A stretch of 64,000 nucleotides of DNA, from the NCBI GenBank assembly GCA_002728755.1, contig PBVT01000081.1, forward strand, positions 1 through 64,000, given 5' to 3'. Of the stretch, positions 17,516 to 26,525 are shown one piece after another. The first letter of the stretch is position 1; each line of letters starts with the position of its first letter. Position numbers and translations under genes: made by a program. Below the pieces are notes generated by a model. That model ran no database searches and was not told the DNA's origin. It saw only the letters and a list, made by a program, of their open reading frames with translations. This DNA is from Myxococcales bacterium (GTDB taxonomy: Bacteria > Myxococcota_A > UBA9042 > UBA3505).

Positions 17516-19458
17516 AGAAATTCTTCTCGCTTCTGCTGTTCTGCCTCTTTCTTCTAGGTTCCACGCTCTCGGCTACAGCGTATATTTCACTAAAAAACCA
17601 GGGTGGTGCGGAAACAACCTGGGCGAAGACAAATGTCCCCTGGTATCTCAATCCCACGCCAGTACCGGGGATTACCTACGACGATATGCGTGATGCTATC
17701 CACGCGGCTTTTGATGCATGGGAAAATGTATCATGCTCGGGACAAAGTTTTTCCTATATGAGCCCAAGCTCGAATCCACAAAATGGTGCCATATATGTCG
17801 AAGCCACCAATGGAGAATGGGATCCATCGGTAGGCGACGCGGCTGCATTTACCGTATCGGAAAAGAAGTGGAATGGTGAGATCAAATACTCGATCATCGT
17901 CTTCAATGGTGTCGATATCTCCTGGACAACCTCCTCATCGGCATCCCTTTATGGGTACAAGACTGACATACAAGGGGTCGCAACCCACGAGATCGGCCAT
18001 GCTCTGGGTCTGGATCACCCCCATGTCCGTGAAGCCACAATGTTCTTTTCCGGCGGCTCTTCCGAGCTCCGCTCTCTCGACAACGACGACGTGAAAGGCG
18101 TCTGTTATCTTTACCCGACGGGCTCCTTCACCACAGGTACAGTCTGTGATTCCTGTTCGGGGCATAGCAACTGTAAGGATAACGTCTGCCTGAGTTTCCC
18201 CTGGGAATATAATGCCGCATTTTGTGGTCAGTCCTGCAATACGGGCACGGACTGTCCCAAGGGGTTCAGCTGTGAAAATGTAGCGGACGCGGGGAACCAG
18301 TGCGTACCCACCCATGACTATTGCAGCCCTTCGGGCGGAAATATCCCAATGGGCGAATATTGCTGGGGTCCGGGTATGTGTAATTCCGGTATCTGTATTC
18401 CCACCGCAGGCGACGCCTATTGTACGCAGCAATGTAATACGGCCAACCCAAATAGTTGCCCAGCAAACTACGCCTGTTACGGGGGTGGAACCAGCGAAGG
18501 GATCTGCTTCAAGAAAGGCAGTAAACAATTTGGAGAAGAGTGCACTGCTCCGCTGGAATGCGCGAGTACAGACTGTTTCTCGGGTCAATGCTCCAGCCTA
18601 TGCGATACCGACGATGACTGTTTTGGCAGCAATATATGCGCCGTCGGTCATTGCATCCCGCCAGGTCCCTTCTTCTACGGAGAGCCCTGCGACTCTCATC
18701 TCGACTGCTCAACAGGCTATTGCGCCACAGGCTTCGACCGTTACTGCAGCGAGGAGTGTACAACAACATCGGAGTGCCCTCCCGGCGCGTCCTGTATCTT
18801 TGGAGGGTACTGCGAGAAGCTGAGCTTCTCGGCGGAAGGTGAGGTCTGTCAGGCGGATGGCGATTGTGCACCTGGTTTGGATTGTATTCAGGACACCCCA
18901 GCGGGCTTCGGAGAGTGCCGACAGATCTGCGATCCGATTAACGACGCCGGTTGCCAGGCCGGAAAGGTCTGTCTCTGGTTCTTCGAGCCGGCCGACCAGA
19001 AGATTGTTGGCGGCTGCGTGGAAGACACCGGCGGAGCTAGTGTCGGTGGTGTCTGCGGTGGGGGCGCCGGTAACTGCCAACCCCATTTGATCTGTGCAAC
19101 GATTACAGGTCCAACCGGCACCTGTGTTCGAGACTGTCGTGTGAGCGACAGTGCCGGCTGCGACCCGAGCGCAGGCTGTGTAAGTCTGAACGACACGTCC
19201 GACCCATTTCATGGGGCCTGTATCGATGGCATGGGAAATCCTCCCCCGCCAGATACAGGGGGGGACGACACGGGGACAACACCCCAACCGGATACCACAA
19301 ACTCGGCTGATCTCGGGACAACCCCGATCCCGCCTGTGGGCTCCTCCAGCGGTGGAGGATGTAACGCCGGAACATCCAATAGCTTCCCCACACACCTCTG
19401 GTTCCTGCTAACGGGACTACTGGTCTTGTACTTTCGACGGCGGCGGTTGGAGATATGA
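17512..19458 (+). CDS. Matrixin-type zinc metalloprotease with Cys-rich repeats and MYXO-CTERM-like anchor
   Basis: 648 residues. Signal peptide (to about ATA-YI), then a metzincin catalytic domain with the zinc motif HEIGHALGLDH at residues 159-169 and a Met-turn candidate (ATMFF) shortly after. From about residue 205 to 585 there are several cysteine-rich modules of the C..D..C....C.......C kind, then an Asp/Thr/Pro linker. The tail has SSSGGGCNAG, a hydrophobic helix and a terminal FRRRR cluster, matching MYXO-CTERM sorting signals. A surface-anchored endopeptidase is the likely role. It overlaps its upstream partner and the downstream glutaredoxin gene by 4 bp each. Confidence 0.9.
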   Translation: MKKFFSLLLFCLFLLGSTLSATAYISLKNQGGAETTWAKTNVPWYLNPTPVPGITYDDMRDAIHAAFDAWENVSCSGQSFSYMSPSSNPQNGAIYVEATNGEWDPSVGDAAAFTVSEKKWNGEIKYSIIVFNGVDISWTTSSSASLYGYKTDIQGVATHEIGHALGLDHPHVREATMFFSGGSSELRSLDNDDVKGVCYLYPTGSFTTGTVCDSCSGHSNCKDNVCLSFPWEYNAAFCGQSCNTGTDCPKGFSCENVADAGNQCVPTHDYCSPSGGNIPMGEYCWGPGMCNSGICIPTAGDAYCTQQCNTANPNSCPANYACYGGGTSEGICFKKGSKQFGEECTAPLECASTDCFSGQCSSLCDTDDDCFGSNICAVGHCIPPGPFFYGEPCDSHLDCSTGYCATGFDRYCSEECTTTSECPPGASCIFGGYCEKLSFSAEGEVCQADGDCAPGLDCIQDTPAGFGECRQICDPINDAGCQAGKVCLWFFEPADQKIVGGCVEDTGGASVGGVCGGGAGNCQPHLICATITGPTGTCVRDCRVSDSAGCDPSAGCVSLNDTSDPFHGACIDGMGNPPPPDTGGDDTGTTPQPDTTNSADLGTTPIPPVGSSSGGGCNAGTSNSFPTHLWFLLTGLLVLYFRRRRLEI

Positions 19459-19718
19459 GTGAAGACGCCCGTATCGTGGTTTATGTCACCGATTATTGCC
19501 CATATTGTGTGATGGCCAAACGACTCTTGGACGCCCGCACGATTCCCTATCGTGTGGTTGAGATTCAAGATGACGAGACACGCCAGAACATTGTGGAGCA
19601 AACCGGGTGGCGGACCGTACCCGTGATCCTGCTCGATGACGAATTGATCGGCGGCTATATGGAGTTGGCCAGTCTGGATCAAAGTGGCGAACTAAAAAAA
19701 CGGCTGGAGTCCGCCTAG
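19455..19718 (+). CDS. Glutaredoxin
   Basis: 87 residues with the dithiol active site CPYC at residues 15-18, the cis-Pro motif TVPVI, and the GGYMEL segment for glutathione binding; a complete class I glutaredoxin fold. There is no signal peptide, so it acts in the cytoplasm. The ATGA overlap with the matrixin gene means it is translated from the same mRNA as a secreted protease full of cysteines, an odd partner for a cytosolic reductase. Confidence 0.92.
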   Translation: MSEDARIVVYVTDYCPYCVMAKRLLDARTIPYRVVEIQDDETRQNIVEQTGWRTVPVILLDDELIGGYMELASLDQSGELKKRLESA

Positions 19719-19731
19719 GACAGGGCCCATA

Positions 19732-20505
19732 TCAACGCCCCTTCCACTCCGGGTCGCGCTTGGTAAGAAAAGCTGTCAGCCCTTCCGCTGCATCTTCCAA
19801 AAAGAAGTTGAGCCCAAGACCATCGGCTCCCATGGCAGCCGCTTCATGGAGCGGCAAATCGGCCATCCGGTGGAAATGCTGAACACCGAGGCGATGCACA
19901 GAGGCAGAAAAGCTGCATAGCTGGCCAACGTACTCGTCTACATGCGCGTCCAGATCGTCATCTGCGACAACCCGCGTCAGACAATTATTCTCCAAAGCCT
20001 CTGTTGCGGTCATTCGCTGGCCTCGAAGCAGAAGATCCATCGTGGCCTTTCGCCCCATATGACGCAGAATCAACGGCATAATCATCATAGGGAAGAGCCC
20101 CACCTTGATCTCCGGCGTTCCGAGGGTCGCGGACTCGGCGGCGATGGCAACATCACAGGCCAGGGCCAAACCAAAGCCACCACCCAATGCGTGTCCATTA
20201 ATCTTCGCTACCGTCGGTTTGCCTACGTGCGTAAATGTATCGAGGAGCTCTACAAACGCGAGACGTTGGGCCTGCTGTTTTGCGACACCGCCCATCCCCC
20301 CTGGGTTGAGATCGCCACCCGCACAGAACGCCTTTCCGGCCCCGGTTAAAACAATCACATGTACACTTTCGTCGTTACCAGCGGTCACTAATTGTACCCG
20401 CAATTCATCCACCAACTCGGAACTGAGTGCATTTCTGCGCTCCGGGCGATTCAAGGTAAGAGTACGAACTCCCGCATTGTCAGATACGGTTACAATCGAC
20501 GACAT
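19732..20505 (-). CDS. Enoyl-CoA hydratase/isomerase family protein
   Basis: 257 residues of a single-domain crotonase. The oxyanion-hole Gly segments are present (AFCAGGDL and GHALGGGFGLALACD). The second catalytic glutamate position is kept (GTPEIKVGLFP), but the first, which follows the GGG motif in classical enoyl-CoA hydratase, is Gly here. This pattern occurs in methylglutaconyl-CoA hydratase-like and isomerase-like members, so the exact reaction is uncertain. GAGGGGG precedes the ATG and overlaps the end of enolase, 9 bp upstream, so it is co-transcribed with eno. Confidence 0.85.
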   Translation of the reverse strand: MSSIVTVSDNAGVRTLTLNRPERRNALSSELVDELRVQLVTAGNDESVHVIVLTGAGKAFCAGGDLNPGGMGGVAKQQAQRLAFVELLDTFTHVGKPTVAKINGHALGGGFGLALACDVAIAAESATLGTPEIKVGLFPMMIMPLILRHMGRKATMDLLLRGQRMTATEALENNCLTRVVADDDLDAHVDEYVGQLCSFSASVHRLGVQHFHRMADLPLHEAAAMGADGLGLNFFLEDAAEGLTAFLTKRDPEWKGR

Positions 20506-20514
20506 GCGTCCCCC

Positions 20515-21795
<1,281 letters not shown>

Positions 21796-21994
21796 TCACC
21801 TCTTTTTTGCGCGGATCCATTGCGCGTGGTGGTGAAACTTACGTCATTCCAGACCCCAACTGTCAAACGATTTCGAACATAGGTTGCGCGATTTGCGCTC
21901 CAGTGCGAAAAACGGCATCGAATGCAGATTCTCCGGTCGTCGTAAGCCATTCCGGTAGGGCCCGGCGACGACGGCTCTTCCGACTTTCCGCACA

Positions 21995-22984
21995 ATGATC
22001 ACCATGAATCCAAACGATCTGGCTACCCAGGTACAGGCACGGCTTCAAGCCTCCGAACCATTGCGTAAAGAGTTCGTCGAACTGGTTCTATCCTGGTTCG
22101 AAGACCAACCCGCGTCTCAGCTGGCAGATGCCGAGGACATCACAACGATTCTGGCAAACGCCTTCCTCTCGGACCTGGGTCAACAACAGATCGAGTCTAT
22201 GGTGCAATATCTATGGAGCCCCGAGCAGCTCCCGCCCGAACTAAATGAGTCCCTCGTCGGGTCGACCGTGCCAAATACCGTTATCGAAGCCGTGGAAGAA
22301 CGCCTGGGACGTCCATTCTCCTATCCGCCGGGGATCTTGGAAGATGTGCTCGATCCCGCGTTCATACGCCGAATTCTGGCCGAGGCTTTGGCCGACACTC
22401 TTGAGGATTTCGTACAGAGGAGTCCACTTGCTGGTTCGTCCGGAATTCTCGGCTCGCTGGCTCGCGGAGCTGGTCGCGTCGGTCAAAAAGGGTCCAGCTT
22501 TTTCTCCGGTGTCGGAGCCGAATTACAAAAGTCCCTATCCGCACAGGCAAAAGACTTCGCCCATCGCTCGGCAGATACATTTCGACAACAACTGACAACG
22601 CGCCTGCGATCACCAGAAAACGCCGAAGAATTCGCCGCGGCGCGGCATCAGCTTCTCACGAATATCCTACAGCTTCATTGGCAAGACATACGTGAGCTTG
22701 GATCCGATCCGGGGCCAGAAGAGCTCGCTGCATGGCTTCAGCAGATCCTGAAGACAAACCTCCTGCGAGATGAGGTCTTGGCTGCCATCCAACAATATAT
22801 TGAAAACCAACTTACGGCCCATAGAGACCTCTCTGTGGGGGAGCTTCTCCACCAGACCAACGTCCGCGAATCGGTGATGAGCCTCCTTTCCAACCAACTC
22901 GACCGAGCCATCGCAACCGTAGTGGAAACATCGGAATTCCATCGCTGGTTATCGAAATGCTTTTCCGATCCTGATGAGTCCTGA
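21995..22984 (+). CDS. Helix-rich protein of unknown function
   Basis: 329 residues (326 if the ATG at 22004 is used); neither start has a clear Shine-Dalgarno sequence. No signal peptide, membrane helix or known motif is seen. Most of the sequence is amphipathic helix rich in Gln, Glu, Leu and Ala, with two similar-looking halves separated by a Gly/Ser-rich stretch around residues 145-175 (SSGILGSLARGAG... SSFFSG). It is divergent from enolase, and 36 bp upstream of the propeller-amidohydrolase gene, with which it may be co-transcribed. Function unknown. Confidence 0.7.
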   Translation: MITMNPNDLATQVQARLQASEPLRKEFVELVLSWFEDQPASQLADAEDITTILANAFLSDLGQQQIESMVQYLWSPEQLPPELNESLVGSTVPNTVIEAVEERLGRPFSYPPGILEDVLDPAFIRRILAEALADTLEDFVQRSPLAGSSGILGSLARGAGRVGQKGSSFFSGVGAELQKSLSAQAKDFAHRSADTFRQQLTTRLRSPENAEEFAAARHQLLTNILQLHWQDIRELGSDPGPEELAAWLQQILKTNLLRDEVLAAIQQYIENQLTAHRDLSVGELLHQTNVRESVMSLLSNQLDRAIATVVETSEFHRWLSKCFSDPDES

Positions 22985-23020
22985 GCCAATGGCTACACAC
23001 CGGGTTCAAGGAGGCGACAC

Positions 23021-26000
23021 GTGATCCGTAGATACCTATTCCCTATACTCCTCGCAGCCGTTCTATCGCCCACTTGGGCGCAGGCCGGTCCAAACCACGG
23101 CCCCACCGCTCTCAATAAATCAGCAAGCGAGCCCGACGACGATAGAGATCGGCCCAAACCGGCTCCCTGGGATGTTGAGGCCAAACATGGTCCGACCCAG
23201 ACGATCACTATCGACACATCCACGGGTACCTGGCTGAGTTTAGACGTCAGCCCCGATGGTAAGACCCTCGTATTCGACTTGCTTGGAGACATCTACAGCC
23301 TACCGATCGACGGTGGAGATGCCACCTCTCTTACCAAAGGCCCAGCCTGGGATATGCAGCCCAGATTCAGTCCAGATGGAAAAGAGATCGCCTTCACAAG
23401 TGACCGCGGGGGCGGTGACAATATCTGGGTCATGAACAGGGACGGGAAAGGCCCCACGGCGATTACAAAGGAGACCTATCGGCTGTTTAACAGCCCGACA
23501 TGGACTCCCGATGGCAAATACATTGCCGCCCGAAAGCATTTTACTTCCCGTCGTAGCGTCGGCGCGGGCGAGATCTGGTTGATGCATCGTCATGGTGGGA
23601 GCGGCGTCCAGATGACGAAGCGAAAGAACCAGCAAAAGGATCTGGGAGAGCCTACCTTCTCACCCGATGGTCGCTACCTGTATTACAGTCGCGACGCTAC
23701 GCCTGGTGACCGGTTCGAATACAATAAGGATTCCAACAAGCAGATCTACGCCATTGAACGCATGGATCGTCGTAGGGGAACGATCGAACACTTTCTGGGC
23801 GGCCCGGGGGGGGCCATTCGTCCAACCCCCTCTCCCGACGGAAAATGGATGGCCTACGTTCGACGTATTCGGACCCAGAGCGTGCTCGTACTGCACGATA
23901 TGAGGTCTGGTGCAGAACGCATCCTCTACGACCAACTCGACCGTGACCTGCAGGAGACCTGGGCCATCCACGGAGTCTACCCCTCCATGGCCTGGACCCC
24001 CGACAGCAAGAGCGTCGTCTTCTGGGCGGGTGGCCATATCCACAGGACCCATATCAAAACAGGAAAAACACAGAACATCCCCTTCCGGGTCGCGACCACC
24101 CGTAAGATTACGCGAGCCTTACGAAATCCAGTATCGGTTGCCCCTGAAGAGTTCGACACTCGTATGTTACGCTGGGTAACCGTGGCCCCAAATGGTCGCT
24201 CCGTCGTCTTTCAAGCGCTCGGCCATCTGTACATCCGAAAGCTGCCAAATGGTCGCCCTCAGCGTCTGACACGCGATAAGAACGTCTTTGAGTTCTACCC
24301 GTCATTTTCACGTGATAGCCGTTCCATCGTCTACACGACATGGAACGACGAAAAGCTAGGCACCGTCCGTATTGTATCGGCTGGAGGAGGTCGTAGTCGT
24401 GCACTGCCGACGAATCCCGGTCATTATATCGAACCCACGTTCAGCCCCGATGGAAAGTCTGTCATCTACCGGAAAATCAGCGGTGGATACCTTGTTAGTA
24501 AGCTCTGGTCTCGTTCCCCTGGACTTTACCAGATACCGGTACGAGGTGGTCGACCAACCAAACTGCATATATATGGCGGCCAACCACATTTCGGTGCTGA
24601 TCAAGATCTGCTCTTTTACAAATCCTCAAAGGGAGGAAACCAACTCAAAAGCCTCAACCTGAAAACGGGCCAAAAGCGGGTCTGGGCCAAGAGCAAAGCA
24701 GCAACGTCTTTTCAGGTCTCTCCAAACGGCCAGTCTCTGGCCTTCCAGGAGCGCTACAAAACCTTTGTTGTCCCATTTCCCGCCACCGGACGAATGATCG
24801 AGGTCGGACCCCGTATGCAAGGCCTGCCTGTGGCCCGGTTATCCAGCGGCTCCGGCGACTACGTACATTGGTCCGGCGATAGCAAGAGGCTGTATTGGTC
24901 CCTGGGCCCCGATCTCTTTCAGTACGACCTGGCCAATACACAGAAAGAAAAGCCACCCAAACCGGAGTCCGTACGAATCGGTTTCTCCGTGCCCACCGAT
25001 ACCCCCCGAGGGGTCATCGCGCTCGTAGGTGGCCGCGTGGTCACCATGCGAGGTGACGAGGTGATCGAACGGGGCACCGTGCTGATCAAAAAAAATCGGA
25101 TTCAAGCTGTTGGATCATCCGAAACCATTACCATCCCACCCAACGCCCATGTGGTGGATGTAACGGGAAAAACTGTTCTGCCGGGTATCATCGATGTTCA
25201 TGACCACTCCGCGCATACCCATCACGGCCTCACCCCGCAGAAAAACTGGAGTCACTATGCGTTACTCGGGTTTGGCGTCACAACCGTGCATGACCCGTCC
25301 CACCGAAGCTCATCGATATTCTCAACCTCTGAATTGGCACGTGCCGGACGTATCACGGCCCCACGAATCTTCTCGACAGGTACGATCCTCTACGGGGCTA
25401 GTGGAGAGATCCGCGCCGAAGTCAACAACCTGAACGACGCACGGGACCACCTTCAAAGAATGGCTGCCTATGGGGCTATCTCGGTCAAAAGCTATAATCA
25501 GCCACGTCGAGATCAACGCCAACAGGTGCTCAAGGCTGCTCGGGAGAAGGGGTTGATGGTCTTGCCGGAAGGTGGCGCTCTTTTTCAGCATAATATGAAT
25601 ATGATCGTCGACGGCCATACGGGAATAGAGCATGCGATTCCATTGAGCCGTGCCTACGACGATGTGATTCAATTATGGGCCCAAAGCGACACCGGGTATA
25701 CACCCACATTGAACGTGGCCTATGGCGGCTTGGCTGGAGAGGTATATTGGTACCAGAACACCGAGGTGTCCGATCATCCAAGGCTACGAAAGTTTGTCCC
25801 CCGATCGATTCTGGACCCAAAATCACGCCGCCGTATGCTTGTTCCGGATGGAGATTGGAATCACATCGAGGTCGCACGATTTGCGAAGCGCCTCATCGAT
25901 CGAGGTGGACGTGTTCAGATCGGAGCCCATGGCCAGCGGGAGGGACTCGGCGTTCACTGGGAGATATGGACTCTCGTCGACGGTGGTTTCACCCCATTCG

Positions 26001-26257
26001 AAGCCCTTCGAGCTGCGACATTGCACGGTGCCTGGTATCTGGGGCTGGACAGAGATCTTGGATCCATTGAGCCGGGTAAATTAGCCGACCTTTTTGTGGT
26101 CAATGGGAACCCCCTGACGGACATCCGAAAATCAGAACTCGTACAATTCACGATGGTCAATGGCCGTTTGTACGAGGCCAGCACCATGGCTCAAATTGGA
26201 AACGAAAAACGTCCTGCACCGGAGTTTTACTGGCAGCAGGACGGAGTACTTCCATAG
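23021..26257 (+). CDS. Exported TolB-like beta-propeller fused to amidohydrolase
   Basis: 1078 residues starting at GTG 23021, fixed by AGGAGG 7 bp upstream. A signal peptide ends near AQA-GP. Residues about 60-640 form WD40-like/PD40 propeller blades (repeated SPDGK.. motifs). Residues about 680-1060 are an amidohydrolase: small beta-domain, PGIIDVHDHSAH (metal HxH), a lysine in SVKSYNQ (possible carboxylated ligand), GIEHA and GAHGQ histidines, and the closing SIEPGKLADLFVVNG typical of the family. Such fusions are known as periplasmic or secreted prolidase/imidazolonepropionase-like hydrolases; the substrate is unknown. Confidence 0.9.
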   Translation: MIRRYLFPILLAAVLSPTWAQAGPNHGPTALNKSASEPDDDRDRPKPAPWDVEAKHGPTQTITIDTSTGTWLSLDVSPDGKTLVFDLLGDIYSLPIDGGDATSLTKGPAWDMQPRFSPDGKEIAFTSDRGGGDNIWVMNRDGKGPTAITKETYRLFNSPTWTPDGKYIAARKHFTSRRSVGAGEIWLMHRHGGSGVQMTKRKNQQKDLGEPTFSPDGRYLYYSRDATPGDRFEYNKDSNKQIYAIERMDRRRGTIEHFLGGPGGAIRPTPSPDGKWMAYVRRIRTQSVLVLHDMRSGAERILYDQLDRDLQETWAIHGVYPSMAWTPDSKSVVFWAGGHIHRTHIKTGKTQNIPFRVATTRKITRALRNPVSVAPEEFDTRMLRWVTVAPNGRSVVFQALGHLYIRKLPNGRPQRLTRDKNVFEFYPSFSRDSRSIVYTTWNDEKLGTVRIVSAGGGRSRALPTNPGHYIEPTFSPDGKSVIYRKISGGYLVSKLWSRSPGLYQIPVRGGRPTKLHIYGGQPHFGADQDLLFYKSSKGGNQLKSLNLKTGQKRVWAKSKAATSFQVSPNGQSLAFQERYKTFVVPFPATGRMIEVGPRMQGLPVARLSSGSGDYVHWSGDSKRLYWSLGPDLFQYDLANTQKEKPPKPESVRIGFSVPTDTPRGVIALVGGRVVTMRGDEVIERGTVLIKKNRIQAVGSSETITIPPNAHVVDVTGKTVLPGIIDVHDHSAHTHHGLTPQKNWSHYALLGFGVTTVHDPSHRSSSIFSTSELARAGRITAPRIFSTGTILYGASGEIRAEVNNLNDARDHLQRMAAYGAISVKSYNQPRRDQRQQVLKAAREKGLMVLPEGGALFQHNMNMIVDGHTGIEHAIPLSRAYDDVIQLWAQSDTGYTPTLNVAYGGLAGEVYWYQNTEVSDHPRLRKFVPRSILDPKSRRRMLVPDGDWNHIEVARFAKRLIDRGGRVQIGAHGQREGLGVHWEIWTLVDGGFTPFEALRAATLHGAWYLGLDRDLGSIEPGKLADLFVVNGNPLTDIRKSELVQFTMVNGRLYEASTMAQIGNEKRPAPEFYWQQDGVLP

Positions 26258-26342
26258 GGCAGTCCTGCATATAGGCCATTTTTTCCTCTGAGAATTGCCC
26301 CCCTTTACTATACGTATCGCGCGAGGTTCGTGGTTTTGCGTC

Positions 26343-26384
26343 GGGGCGGGTTTCTTGACCGCCCCAAAACCCCGATGCTAGCAT
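26343..26384 (+). promoter_or_regulatory. Promoter with extended -10 and an overlapping inverted repeat
   Basis: TTGACC at 26355-26360 and TAGCAT at 26379-26384 are 18 bp apart, with TG one base before the -10 (extended -10). A perfect 7-bp inverted repeat, GGGGCGG at 26343-26349 and CCGCCCC at 26359-26365, straddles the -35 and could be an operator or, alternatively, a stem ending the upstream transcript, although no T-run follows. It would serve the TPR gene at 26526 with a leader of about 135 nt. The remainder of 26258-26525 shows no gene. Confidence 0.45.
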
Positions 26385-26525
26385 TTCATCGAAACTTGCC
26401 ATGATCATTAACTAATCTAGATCACGAATGGCGATGGAGGAATAAGGGAGCACAGAGGGGCAAACCGTGCCTGCCTGGTCGTATATCGCCAGCAAATATT
26501 TCAACAGGGTTTGGGTGAACAGTTC

